A stretch of 64,000 nt of DNA, from assembly GCA_903823025.1 (NCBI GenBank), contig CAIJRK010000049.1:1-64000 (forward strand). The letters are read 5' to 3'. Shown here in pieces: positions 37,111 through 45,985 of this stretch (its first letter is position 1; every line of letters begins with the position of its first letter). A model generated the notes under the pieces. It saw only the letters and a program-made list of their open reading frames with translations, did not search any database and was not told the DNA's origin. The translations under genes and the position numbers were made by a program. The DNA is from an uncultured beta proteobacterium. GTDB taxonomy: Bacteria > Pseudomonadota > Gammaproteobacteria > Burkholderiales > Burkholderiaceae_C.

Positions 37111-38040
37111 ATGGCATTTTTTCTTGAAACACTGCTGGGCGGCCTGATGGCTGGCATGTTGTATTCGCTGGTCGCATTAGGTTTTGTTTTGATCTACAAA
37201 GCCTCGGGCGTCTTTAACTTTGCGCAGGGCGCGATGGTCTTGTTTGCCGCGCTGGCGATGGCCCGTTTTGCAGAATGGATACCCGCTTATACCGGTATCG
37301 CTAACCCGATTGTGGCCAACCTGATTGCCTTTGTCGGCGCCGGTTTTGTCATGTTTATCGTAGCTTGGGTGATTGAACGGCTGGTGTTGCGCCACTTGGT
37401 CAATCAGGAAGGCACCACCTTGCTGATGGCCACACTGGGCATTGCCTACTTTCTTGAAGGGTTGGGTCAAACCATTTTTGGCAGCAGCATTTACAAGATC
37501 GACATCGGGATGCCCAAAGAGCCAATTTTTGCCTTTGACAGTGTCTTTGCTGGCGGCCTGTTGATCAACAAGGAAGACCTTTACGCCGCTTTGATTGCCG
37601 CCGCACTGGTGATATTTCTTAGTGTATTTTTTCAGAAAACCTCGACAGGCCGTGCCCTGCGCGCTGTCGCTGATGACCATCAAGCCGCCCAAAGTATCGG
37701 CATTCCACTCAACCGGATTTGGGTGATTGTGTGGTTTGTCGCCGGCATTGTGGCGTTGGTCGCGGGCATGATTTGGGGCAGCAAGTTAGGCGTTCAGTTC
37801 TCGTTGACGACGGTGGCCTTGCGTGCTTTGCCGGTTGTTATTTTGGGCGGCTTGACGTCAGTGCCTGGCGCTATTGTGGGCGGCTTGATTATTGGGGTGG
37901 GCGAGAAGTTGTCCGAGGTCTTTCTGGGGCCGTATGTTGGCGGTGGCATTGAAATCTGGTTTGCCTATGTGCTGGCGCTGGCCTTCTTGCTGATTCGTCC
38001 GCAAGGTTTGTTTGGCGAAAAGATCATTGATCGCGTTTGA
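37111..38040 (+). CDS. Branched-chain-type ABC transporter permease (LivH-like)
   Basis: This 309-residue permease has the HAAT-family pattern GLMAGMLYSLVALGFVLIYKASGVFNFAQGA (one region), RALRAVADDHQAAQSIGIPLNRI cytoplasmic coupling loop and about eight transmembrane helices. It pairs with the LivM-like permease that follows 9 bp downstream. Confidence 0.9.
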   Translation: MAFFLETLLGGLMAGMLYSLVALGFVLIYKASGVFNFAQGAMVLFAALAMARFAEWIPAYTGIANPIVANLIAFVGAGFVMFIVAWVIERLVLRHLVNQEGTTLLMATLGIAYFLEGLGQTIFGSSIYKIDIGMPKEPIFAFDSVFAGGLLINKEDLYAALIAAALVIFLSVFFQKTSTGRALRAVADDHQAAQSIGIPLNRIWVIVWFVAGIVALVAGMIWGSKLGVQFSLTTVALRALPVVILGGLTSVPGAIVGGLIIGVGEKLSEVFLGPYVGGGIEIWFAYVLALAFLLIRPQGLFGEKIIDRV

Positions 38041-38049
38041 AAGAAAAGT

Positions 38050-39126
38050 ATGTTTTACAGAGAAAACGGTCAATTCAAAACCAGCTACCGAGCAGATCAG
38101 CAAATACTGCCGATTGCGCAAGATCGTGTCGCGTTATTTGTACTGATGGGCATCGCTTTTTTGGCGGTTCCCTTCATGGCCAGCGACTACATTTTTCGCG
38201 CTATCCTGATTCCATTTCTAATTTTCTCGCTAGCCGCTATCGGGGTGAATATTCTGGTCGGCTACTGCGGACAAATATCACTTGGCTCGGGTGCCTTCAT
38301 GGCCGTCGGTGCCTATGGCGCCTACAACTTTTTTATCCGTGTACCAGGGATTCCTTTGGTTCTGGCGTTAATTTTGGGTGGCGTGTGCGCCATGCTATTT
38401 GGTATCTTGTTTGGCCTACCCAGCTTGCGTGTCAAAGGCTTGTATCTGGCGTTGGCAACGCTGGCTGCCCAGTTCTTTTCTGACTGGATGTTCTTGCGCA
38501 TTCAATGGTTCACCAACTACTCAACATCGGGGTCGGTTTCGGTGTCTAACCTGCAAGTGTTCGGTCTGCCTTTGAACTCGCCGGTCACTAAATACTTGTT
38601 CTGCTTATCCGTGTTGGTGATCATTGCTGTACTGGCAAAAAATCTGGTGCGCGGCGCCGTTGGACGGGAGTGGATGGCGATTCGTGACATGGACGTGGCC
38701 GCAGCGGTGATCGGTATTCGGCCCATGTACGCCAAGCTCACAGCCTTTGCCGTCAGCTCCTTTATTGTTGGCGTAGCGGGTGCGCTGTGGGCCTTTGTTC
38801 ACCTGAGCGCGTGGGAGCCTGCAGCATTCTCGGTAGATGTGTCATTCAAGCTCTTGTTCATGGTGATTATTGGCGGTATGGGCTCCATCATGGGCAGCTT
38901 TTTTGGGGCTGCTTTTATTGTGATTTTGCCAATTGCCTTGAGCCAGTTGTTGCCCGCATTGGCCAGTTTGATTGGTGTTGAAATTTCAACGGCGGGTGTT
39001 TCTCATGCCGAGTTGATGATCTTTGGCGGCTTGATTGTGTGGTTCCTCATTGTGGAACCGCATGGCCTGGCCAAGTTGTGGTCGATGGCTAAACAAAAGT
39101 TGCGCCTCTGGCCTTTCCCTCATTGA
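38050..39126 (+). CDS. Branched-chain-type ABC transporter permease (LivM-like)
   Basis: This 358-residue permease has the LivM block IGVNILVGYCGQISLGSGAFMAVGAY (one region), the loop GREWMAIRDMDVAAAVIGI and a terminal IGGMGSIMGSFFGAAFIVILP. It forms the transport channel with the LivH-like protein. Confidence 0.9.
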   Translation: MFYRENGQFKTSYRADQQILPIAQDRVALFVLMGIAFLAVPFMASDYIFRAILIPFLIFSLAAIGVNILVGYCGQISLGSGAFMAVGAYGAYNFFIRVPGIPLVLALILGGVCAMLFGILFGLPSLRVKGLYLALATLAAQFFSDWMFLRIQWFTNYSTSGSVSVSNLQVFGLPLNSPVTKYLFCLSVLVIIAVLAKNLVRGAVGREWMAIRDMDVAAAVIGIRPMYAKLTAFAVSSFIVGVAGALWAFVHLSAWEPAAFSVDVSFKLLFMVIIGGMGSIMGSFFGAAFIVILPIALSQLLPALASLIGVEISTAGVSHAELMIFGGLIVWFLIVEPHGLAKLWSMAKQKLRLWPFPH

Positions 39127-39173
39127 TATTCCGTGTTCCCATGTGCTTCCACAATTATTCTTAGGAGAGACAA

Positions 39174-40505
39174 ATGAAGCTTCGTAAACTCGTACTCACC
39201 AGCGCCTTGGTGGCCTTGGGTTCTTCCGTTTTGATAACAGGCAATGCTTTTGCGCAGGTTAAGGAGCAGTTCTTCCCGCTGCTGTCCTACCGTACCGGCC
39301 CCTATGCGCCTAACGGGGTGCCTTGGGCTAACGGTAAGCAAGATTATCTCAAGATGGTGAATGCCCGTGATGGCGGCATTAACGGCGTCAAGATGACTTT
39401 TGAGGAATGCGAAACCGGCTATGCCACGGATCGGGGCGTCGAGTGTTACGAGCGGCTGAAGAGCAAACCCGGTGTAGCACTTTTTGACCCGCAATCTACC
39501 GGCATTACCTTTGCCTTGACCGAGAAAGCGCCTAAAGACCAGATTCCACTCATCACGCTGGGCTATGGCCTGTCGGTCTCGCAAGATGGCATGGCTTTCA
39601 AGTGGAACTTTCCGCTCATGGGTAGTTACTGGACCGGCGCTGATATTTTGATTCAGCACATCGGCAAGAACCTGGGCGGTATGGACAAACTCAAGGGCAA
39701 GAAAATAACGCTGGTTTACCACGATAGTCCGTTTGGCAAAGAACCTATTCCGCTGCTGCAAGAGCGCGCCAAAATGCTGGGTTTTGATTTGCAAATGTTG
39801 CCAGTGACAGCGCCAGGTGTCGAGCAAAAATCAACCTGGTTGCAAGTGCGTCAAAGCCGTCCTGACTTTGTCCTGCTATGGGGCTGGGGCGTGATGAATT
39901 CCACAGCGCTGAAAGAAGCACAGGCCACCGGGTTCCCGCGTGACAAGATGTATGGCGTGTGGTGGGCCGGTGCTGAACCGGATGTCAAAGATGTCGGTGA
40001 GGGCGCCAAGGGTTATCACGCACTGGCACTTCATGGCTCGGGCCAAACGTCCAAAGTGATGCAGGACATCCTGAAACATGTGCACGGCAAAGACCAGGGT
40101 TCTGGTCCTAAAGACGAGGTCGGCTCGGTGCTTTACACCCGGGGTGTGATCATCCAGATGCTGAGTATCGAAGCTGTGCGGCGCGCTCAGGAACGTTTTG
40201 GCAAGGGCAAAGTCATGACCGGCGAGCAAGTGCGCTGGGGTCTTGAAAACTTGTCGATGGACCAGAAAAAATTGGATGCCCTTGGCTTTACCGGCCTGAT
40301 GCGTCCCATTGGAACGGCTTGCAACGATCACATGGGTTCGACCTGGGCACGGGTGCAAACCTGGGATGGCGGCAAGTGGAACTTGTCATCGGACTGGTAT
40401 CAGGCGGATGAACAAATTCTCAACCCCATGATCAAGGCGGGTGCCGACAAGTATTTGTCGGACAAAAAAATGACCCGACGCGCCCCGGCGGACTGCCAGT
40501 CCTGA
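39174..40505 (+). CDS. ABC transporter periplasmic substrate-binding protein (LivK/peripl_BP_6-like)
   Basis: The 443-residue protein has a Sec signal (MKLRKLVLTSALVALGSSVL then ITGNAFA-Q) and a long two-lobe periplasmic binding domain (TGPYAPNGVPWANG; VYHDSPFGKEPIPLLQERAKM; DFVLLWGWGVMNSTALKEA). The length and the FAQ-V-EQFFPLLSYRTG start match binding proteins found with CoA-ligase-linked transporters for aromatic or fatty acids in betaproteobacteria. The ATG follows AGGAGAGACAA. Confidence 0.88.
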   Translation: MKLRKLVLTSALVALGSSVLITGNAFAQVKEQFFPLLSYRTGPYAPNGVPWANGKQDYLKMVNARDGGINGVKMTFEECETGYATDRGVECYERLKSKPGVALFDPQSTGITFALTEKAPKDQIPLITLGYGLSVSQDGMAFKWNFPLMGSYWTGADILIQHIGKNLGGMDKLKGKKITLVYHDSPFGKEPIPLLQERAKMLGFDLQMLPVTAPGVEQKSTWLQVRQSRPDFVLLWGWGVMNSTALKEAQATGFPRDKMYGVWWAGAEPDVKDVGEGAKGYHALALHGSGQTSKVMQDILKHVHGKDQGSGPKDEVGSVLYTRGVIIQMLSIEAVRRAQERFGKGKVMTGEQVRWGLENLSMDQKKLDALGFTGLMRPIGTACNDHMGSTWARVQTWDGGKWNLSSDWYQADEQILNPMIKAGADKYLSDKKMTRRAPADCQS

Positions 40506-40511
40506 TTGACT

Positions 40512-40542
40512 TGTCATGGCGACCCAGTGGCTCGCCATGACA
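40512..40542 (+). other. Strong hairpin between binding-protein gene and livF-like gene
   Basis: TGTCATGGCGA (40512-40522) and TCGCCATGACA (40532-40542) form a perfect 11-bp stem with a 9-nt loop. There is no T run, so it is best explained as an mRNA stability or partial attenuation element that would raise binding-protein levels relative to downstream genes, as seen in other ABC operons. Confidence 0.6.
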
Positions 40543-40620
40543 GTCCAACCCACAGCATTGCGTGCAGTGCTGTTGATTGATCAAGGTGATATTTATGTCT
40601 CAATCCGGAGTTAGTTTTAG

Positions 40621-41430
40621 ATGAATTCCCAAAAAATTGTTCTGAGTGTCAATGGCATCGAGGTCATTTATAACCACGTCATTCTGGTGCTCAAAGGGGT
40701 TTCCCTGACCGTGCCGGAGGGCAAGATTGTGGCCATTCTGGGTGGCAACGGTGCGGGAAAAACGACCACGCTACGCGCCATTTCCAACCTGCTCAAAGGC
40801 GAGCGGGGTGAGGTCACCAAAGGCTCAATAGAACTACGCGGTGAGCACATAGAGAATCTCTCGCCCGCTGATCTGGTGCAGCGTGGCGTAGTGCAGGTGA
40901 TGGAAGGGCGTCACTGTTTTGCGCACTTGACGATTGAAGAAAACCTGCTCACCGGCAGCTACACCCGCAAAGACAAAGGCGAGATTGCCCGTAATCTGGA
41001 GAAAGTTTACAACTACTTTCCGCGCCTTAAAACCCGGCGCAGCAGTCAGGCGGCCTACACCTCGGGCGGTGAACAGCAAATGTGCGCCATTGGTCGCGCC
41101 TTGATGGCAAACCCCAGCGTGGTGTTGCTTGACGAGCCGTCGATGGGGCTGGCTCCTCAAATCGTAGAAGAAGTTTTTGAGATTGTGAAAGACCTCAACC
41201 ACAAAGAAAAAGTTACCTTCTTACTGGCCGAGCAGAACACCAATATGGCGCTGAAGTACGCCGACTACGGCTACATCATGGAGTCCGGTCGCGTAGTGAT
41301 GGACGGCGCGGCCAGTGATCTGGCGAACAACGAAGACGTCAAGGAGTTCTATCTCGGCATGGGCGGCGGCGAGCGCAAGAGTTTCAAAGATGTGAAGAGC
41401 TACAAACGGCGCAAACGCTGGTTAGCTTGA
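40621..41430 (+). CDS. Branched-chain-type ABC transporter ATP-binding protein (LivF-like)
   Basis: This 269-residue ATPase has Walker A LGGNGAGKTTTLRAISNLL, signature YTSGGEQQMCAIGRAL, Walker B VVLLDEPSMGLAP and the LivF-specific QVMEGRHCFAHLTIEENLL. It follows a 115-bp gap containing the 40512 hairpin and a CCGGAGTTAGTTTTAG leader nearly the same as that of fliQ. Confidence 0.9.
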   Translation: MNSQKIVLSVNGIEVIYNHVILVLKGVSLTVPEGKIVAILGGNGAGKTTTLRAISNLLKGERGEVTKGSIELRGEHIENLSPADLVQRGVVQVMEGRHCFAHLTIEENLLTGSYTRKDKGEIARNLEKVYNYFPRLKTRRSSQAAYTSGGEQQMCAIGRALMANPSVVLLDEPSMGLAPQIVEEVFEIVKDLNHKEKVTFLLAEQNTNMALKYADYGYIMESGRVVMDGAASDLANNEDVKEFYLGMGGGERKSFKDVKSYKRRKRWLA

Positions 41431-41543
41431 GAAAAAACATAGCGCACCGAACGCCAGTCCCCTAAAGACCTCTCGGCTACTTACGCACTTGGCTTGCTGC
41501 CAGATGCTCATATTCACGGACATGGTCTAACCTGAAAATCGTT

Positions 41544-42803
41544 ATGAACAAGAATTTTGATGTGCGGGAAACACGCGACGCGACGGTCCGTGAAATGGCT
41601 TTAATGGCAGCCTTGCCGGGCCAGGTGGCCCATGCCCAACAGTCATCGGCGGCTTTTTCCGGGATTTTGAAAGACATCAATCCAGCAGCGGTGACGACGC
41701 GGGCCGCACTGGCGCACCTGCCTGTCACGCGTAAACATGAATTACTGGAACGACAGCAAACCAGCCGAATAAGCCTGGCGGGCGATGTGTTTGGCGGTTT
41801 CAGTGCGGTAGGTTTTGGTGCCGCTATGCCGCGTGTTTTTGCCAGTCCCGGCCCGATTTATGAACCTGAAGGCGCGGCCAAAGATTATTGGCGTATGGCG
41901 CGTGCCATTTATGCCGCAGGTTTTCGTCCCGGTGAGTTGATTCACAACTGCTTCAGCTATCACTTTGTGCCGGCGGGTTCGATGATGGAATCCGGCGCAC
42001 ACGCGTTGGGTTGCACGGTTTTTCCGGGTGGCACCGGGCAGACTGAGCAGCAAGTTCAAAGCATGGCTCAGTTGCAACCTGCCGGGTATATTGGCACCCC
42101 CAGCTTTCTGAAAATCATTATGGACAAGGCACTGGAGATGGGTGTGGCCCTGCCCAGTGTGAAGAAAGCGATGTTTGGCGGTGAAGCCTTTCCGCCGTCC
42201 TTGCGTGACTGGTTTAGCGAGCGTGGCATTGCCGGTTATCAGTGTTATGCCACGGCTGATTTGGGTTTGATTGCCTATGAAACCGAAGCCCGCGAAGGCT
42301 TGGTGATTGACGAAGGCGTGATCGTCGAAATTGTTCGACCCGGCACTGGCGACCCGGTCGCAGACGGCGAAGTGGGCGAAGTGGTGGTGACGACGTTGAA
42401 CCCCGATTACCCGTTAATTCGTTTCGGAACCGGTGATTTGTCGGCGGTATTGGCCGGGCCATGCCCGACTGGGCGCACCAATATCCGCATCAAAGGCTGG
42501 ATGGGACGGGCTGACCAGACCACCAAAATTCGGGGTATGTTTGTGCATCCGGGTCAGGTGGACGAGATCATCAAACGTTTTCCTGAAGTGGTGCGCGCCC
42601 GGTTGGTTGTGACCGGCGAGATGGCCAATGACACGATGACGCTCAAGGTCGAGACCGCGTGCAGCGGCCCGGATTCGTTACTTGCCAAAATTGGCGAGGC
42701 CATTCGTGATGTCACTAAGTTACGCGCCCAGGTAGAACTGGTCTTGCCCGGTAGTTTGCCCAATGATGGTCAAGTGATTGAGGATGCGCGTAGTTATAAA
42801 TGA
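41544..42803 (+). CDS. Phenylacetate-CoA ligase-like enzyme (PaaK family)
   Basis: This 419-residue adenylate-forming protein has PaaK-family features (LAHLPVTRKHELLERQ; GFRPGELIHNCFSYHFVPAG; TVFPGGTGQTEQQ; FGGEAFPPSLRDWF; PLIRFGTGDLSAVL; RIKGWMGRADQTTKIRGMFV). It probably activates an aromatic acid brought in by the upstream transporter. The N-terminal 40 residues are atypical and alternative starts are possible. It converges with the DUF1840 gene 16 bp on. Confidence 0.85.
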   Translation: MNKNFDVRETRDATVREMALMAALPGQVAHAQQSSAAFSGILKDINPAAVTTRAALAHLPVTRKHELLERQQTSRISLAGDVFGGFSAVGFGAAMPRVFASPGPIYEPEGAAKDYWRMARAIYAAGFRPGELIHNCFSYHFVPAGSMMESGAHALGCTVFPGGTGQTEQQVQSMAQLQPAGYIGTPSFLKIIMDKALEMGVALPSVKKAMFGGEAFPPSLRDWFSERGIAGYQCYATADLGLIAYETEAREGLVIDEGVIVEIVRPGTGDPVADGEVGEVVVTTLNPDYPLIRFGTGDLSAVLAGPCPTGRTNIRIKGWMGRADQTTKIRGMFVHPGQVDEIIKRFPEVVRARLVVTGEMANDTMTLKVETACSGPDSLLAKIGEAIRDVTKLRAQVELVLPGSLPNDGQVIEDARSYK

Positions 42804-42819
42804 CCGCTCGATGTGCGGA

Positions 42820-43155
42820 TTAAACGCCCCAGACGACTTCGTGGCCCTCTTTCTGACACAGGCGAAGCATCTCCAGGAAGGGTTGGGCACGTTGGTGTAG
42901 CGAGACTTCTTCAAAGTGCGGGTGCGGCTCATTACGGGCCGATGCCTCTGCAATAGCAGCGGCTTTGCTCGCCTCATCTTGCACAATGGCCGCCTCTAAA
43001 GCGGCAATAGCAGCGGGCATGGCTTCCGGCAAAATGATACCTTGGTCAGCACTACTGGCTTGGGCGTCTTTGCCAATGATCTCCAGCACGCGCCGTCCGT
43101 TAGGTTGCAGCATGATGACATCACCAGTGGATTTTGATTTGAATTTGTACAGCAT
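42820..43155 (-). CDS. DUF1840 family protein
   Basis: This 111-residue soluble protein starts MLYKFKSKSTGDVIMLQPNG, the conserved opening of DUF1840, a small family largely confined to betaproteobacteria. No function is known. The ATG at 43155 is preferred over an upstream in-frame start that adds 14 atypical residues. Confidence 0.88.
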   Translation of the reverse strand: MLYKFKSKSTGDVIMLQPNGRRVLEIIGKDAQASSADQGIILPEAMPAAIAALEAAIVQDEASKAAAIAEASARNEPHPHFEEVSLHQRAQPFLEMLRLCQKEGHEVVWGV

Positions 43156-43193
43156 AGGAGTGCTATCGTAAACGCTTCTCAAGCGCTTTTTGA

Positions 43194-43443
43194 TCAAATT
43201 CTGCTAACTGACTGATGTTGCGCAGTAGAAACCATTTTCCCGGCGACATGGCTCTGCATCTCCAGGTAGGACTGGGATTCGTGGGCCGCTTCCAGGCAGC
43301 TGCGGGCACAAGAGGCAAAAAACGACCGCAATCACGGGTCACCCCCAAGTCGCGCCGTAAATCTTTCAGCGTGCGGGCACCCCCCCCAACGCGGCTTCAC
43401 GAATCTGGCGGTCGGTGATCGCCAAGCAGATGCAGACATACAT
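43194..43443 (-). pseudogene. Bacterioferritin-associated ferredoxin-like gene, frameshifted (bfd remnant)
   Basis: From ATG 43443 the frame reads MYVCICLAITDRQIREAALGG, the typical Bfd opening with C-x-C iron-sulfur ligands. It is broken in an eight-C run (43380-43387); shifting frame gives ARTLKDLRRDLGVTRDCGR. A second shift at a six-A run (43317-43322) gives ASCARSCLEAAHESQSYLEM to a stop at 43194. The third Cys ligand position appears to be Phe. Two homopolymer frameshifts indicate decay, phase variation or read errors. Confidence 0.6.
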
Positions 43444-43472
43444 GACTGTTTTTCTTTAAGAGGGGATAGTTT

Positions 43473-43491
43473 GATCATGAGAATGATTATC
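43473..43491. promoter_or_regulatory. Fur box upstream of the bfd remnant
   Basis: GATCATGAGAATGATTATC matches the 19-bp Fur consensus GATAATGATAATCATTATC at 16 of 19 positions. It lies 30 bp upstream of the bfd-like ATG on the minus strand, as expected for iron-repressed bfd, and between the bfr and bfd remnants. Confidence 0.7.
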
Positions 43492-43559
43492 AAAAACGAA
43501 TTCATCCTTCTTTTATCTCGAACCAGCTCCCCAATAAAAAAGCAGCAGATCCCGCTATG

Positions 43560-43755
43560 TTGCGTCTCCAGCTAATCAATCGCTTCTTCGCAGTGTTCGA
43601 GCAGGCCTTCCAGCAAGTCGCGGCTGACGTAATCCTGCAACGTTTCGCGCAGCGCAATGCTCTCGATCAGCAACGAGCGCTTAATGAACGGTGTGATGCT
43701 GTACATTTCCGTGTGTCCAACCAAGGCCTGTAAAATCACATGCAATTTTTTAAGG
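43560..43755 (-). pseudogene. Bacterioferritin remnant with nonsense codon
   Basis: In one minus-strand frame the sequence reads ..IESIALRETLQDYVSRDLLE then GLLEHCEEAID, a TAG at 43572-43574, then LETQ. Bacterioferritins have DYVSRDLLE and E-x-x-IDWLETQ here, so TGG (Trp) has become TAG. The N-terminal two-thirds are missing and the 5' part overlaps the nuclease start. This is a degraded fragment, not a working ferritin. Confidence 0.55.
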
Positions 43756-44744
43756 TCGCGCTACTAGTGGCCGCCGCTTTGTTAGCTCAACAGAGCTACA
43801 AATTTGATCTACCCTCCCAAATTTTCAAAGCGCTTGAGTCGTATTTCTTACAAGCCGAACAACCAGCTAAATCACGCGAGTCAGCGCCCCGGTCTGCGAT
43901 GGTCTTGCCCGCTGCAACGGGCAACTTTGGAGGCTGCAGAGAGAACTTCGCCAATGGCGAATCACCCAATGTGCCGCATTCAAAAGAGCTGCGTGCGCGC
44001 GCTTTGTGTTTTAACGGATTTGCAATTTTGCATTCCGGCAAGACCAAAACACCCGTTTTTGCGGCTGAAGTGTTGAGCCGGGCGCGTATTGACGCAGCCA
44101 AGGGATTGAAGCGCACCAATAAATTTTTCGCTGATGCGAGACTGCCCAGTGCGGAGAGGGCGACGCTGGAGGATTACAAAGGCAGCACATTCCAGCGTGG
44201 TCACCAGTTTGCCGCCGCTGATGCTGAAAACGACGACTCGATGGCGCAGAGTTTTAGTTTGGCTAATATGGTGCCGCAATCCCCCGTTAACAACTCCAAA
44301 ACCTGGGCTGGATTGGAAAAGGCGACCCGCGCTCATGCACATCGCGCAAAGGGTAATGTTTACGTCATCACCGGTCCCGTTTTCACGCCAGATTCCTGCC
44401 CGTTTGTTTTGGCTGCAAAGCGGATGCTGGCTGAGCAAAATCTCTCTATTCCAGCGTCCAATTCACGTATCGTGTCGCAAGCGGTTAAGACGGCCGGATT
44501 CGTGGCGCCACGCAATTACGATGCTGACGCATGTACGATTGGCGCCGGCGTGACGGTTCCAAGTCATCTGTTCAAACTGGTTTACGACGCAACCACTCAG
44601 CGGGCTTGGGCGCACTGGCTGGAAAATACCGATTGGGCACAGGTCAGCGCGCCCATCAGTTACGACGAGTTGGTGCGCCGCACTGGCATTGAGTTTTTGC
44701 CTGGGATTTTTCCCAGCAGCCCGTCAGACTTGAAAGCCCAATGA
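43740..44744 (+). CDS. Secreted DNA/RNA non-specific endonuclease (NUC1 type)
   Basis: The 334-residue protein has an N-terminal hydrophobic signal (FFKVALLVAAALLAQQ) and a C-terminal Endonuclease_NS domain with the catalytic His in QRGHQFAAAD (canonical DRGH; Asp is Gln here) followed by the metal-site Asn in SFSLANMVPQSPVNNSKTW and VYVITGPVF. A periplasmic or extracellular nucleic-acid scavenging role is likely. The gene converges with the ROK regulator 11 bp downstream. Confidence 0.82.
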   Translation: MQFFKVALLVAAALLAQQSYKFDLPSQIFKALESYFLQAEQPAKSRESAPRSAMVLPAATGNFGGCRENFANGESPNVPHSKELRARALCFNGFAILHSGKTKTPVFAAEVLSRARIDAAKGLKRTNKFFADARLPSAERATLEDYKGSTFQRGHQFAAADAENDDSMAQSFSLANMVPQSPVNNSKTWAGLEKATRAHAHRAKGNVYVITGPVFTPDSCPFVLAAKRMLAEQNLSIPASNSRIVSQAVKTAGFVAPRNYDADACTIGAGVTVPSHLFKLVYDATTQRAWAHWLENTDWAQVSAPISYDELVRRTGIEFLPGIFPSSPSDLKAQ

Positions 44745-44755
44745 TTCAGTCGAGC

Positions 44756-45985
44756 TTAAACGCCAACCTTCAAAAACAAATCCTGATCGGGTGCAAAGTT
44801 GGCGTGCAAGGGTAAAAGCGCACCACCCAAGGCGCCTGCGTCAGGGCCGACATTGCCCGCCATGACCGTAGCCCGCCACAGTCCTTCCCAGTTATAGCGC
44901 TGCAAGGCGTCATTTGTTTGTTCAATGACCCGATTCAGCAGTGCGCGACAAAACGAGCCATCCATCACCACCGCGTTGATGTCAAGAAAAGCCGTGCCAC
45001 TCACCACGCAATGCGCCAGTGCATTGGCGGCATGGGTGACCCAGGCGCTGGTTTCAATTTCATACGGGTCTGTCATCGCGCGTTCATCGTAGGCTGCGCT
45101 GGGGTCTAGACTGTGGGCGATAAATCGCTGCTCCAGTTCCCACAAGGAGGCTTGGCTGATGAGTTGATCAGGCGCTGTTGCACCTTGGGTCATGGAGGTG
45201 GGAAGTGAGGCAACGGCGCCAGCGTTGCCATGAAGACCAAAGTGCAGTTGCGAGTTGAGCACCAGCCCGCCACCGACAAAGGTATCTACAAACAAATACA
45301 AAAAACTTTTCAGATCACGCCCGCGCCCCATCACCAGTTCTGCCACGCAAGCGGCCGAAGTATCCTTGGCAAAGCTCACCGGCGTATCCGTCATGGCTTG
45401 CACCTGCGCGCCCAAATCAAGCTGATTCCACTGATCAGACTGTGCCGCTGACAAGCCCAGCATCTTGTGCCAACCGCCCAGCTGGAAAGGGGCCGCTACA
45501 CCCACACCGACCAAGCGTGAACGCATGACCCCGAGTTCATCACGCATCGCATTCATGCGCTCACCAATGATTGGCAGCAGCGTGTTGATGTCCGGGAAGG
45601 CGTACTCAAGTGTTTGACGCTGGCGCAGCTGTCCGGTGAAATCAACTAGCAGCCATTCGGCACTTCGCCGACCAATTTTGATGCCCATAGAAAATGCGCC
45701 ATCCGGGTTGAGCGCCATAGGTACAGACGGTTGGCCAACGCGCCCCCGAACCCGGTTATGTCGGATCAGCAGCTCATCTTCTTCCAGACGGGTCGTGATC
45801 AGGCCAATGGTTTGAGCGGTCAGCCGGGTCAATCGGGCCAGGTCAGCTTTTGGCAGACTGCCATTGAGGCGGATCGCCTGCAGCACGACGCGTTCGTTGA
45901 AGGCCCGCATCCCCACATGGTTGGAGCCACGGGGGCGGAGTAGTTTGAGCGTTTCGCCGGGAAGAGGGGAACAGGGAGAAGTCAT
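44756..45985 (-). CDS. ROK-family transcriptional regulator
   Basis: This 409-residue protein has an N-terminal winged HTH (SLPKADLARLTRLTAQTIGLITTRLEEDEL, one region) and a ROK sugar-kinase-like domain (FSMGIKIGRRSAEWLLVDF; LVGVGVAAPFQLGG; YLFVDTFVGGGLVLN). The usual ROK zinc-binding Cys motif is not evident. It resembles FrcR-type repressors of fructose/ribose transport. It overlaps fucU by 4 bp, so it is co-transcribed with the transporter genes. Confidence 0.85.
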   Translation of the reverse strand: MTSPCSPLPGETLKLLRPRGSNHVGMRAFNERVVLQAIRLNGSLPKADLARLTRLTAQTIGLITTRLEEDELLIRHNRVRGRVGQPSVPMALNPDGAFSMGIKIGRRSAEWLLVDFTGQLRQRQTLEYAFPDINTLLPIIGERMNAMRDELGVMRSRLVGVGVAAPFQLGGWHKMLGLSAAQSDQWNQLDLGAQVQAMTDTPVSFAKDTSAACVAELVMGRGRDLKSFLYLFVDTFVGGGLVLNSQLHFGLHGNAGAVASLPTSMTQGATAPDQLISQASLWELEQRFIAHSLDPSAAYDERAMTDPYEIETSAWVTHAANALAHCVVSGTAFLDINAVVMDGSFCRALLNRVIEQTNDALQRYNWEGLWRATVMAGNVGPDAGALGGALLPLHANFAPDQDLFLKVGV

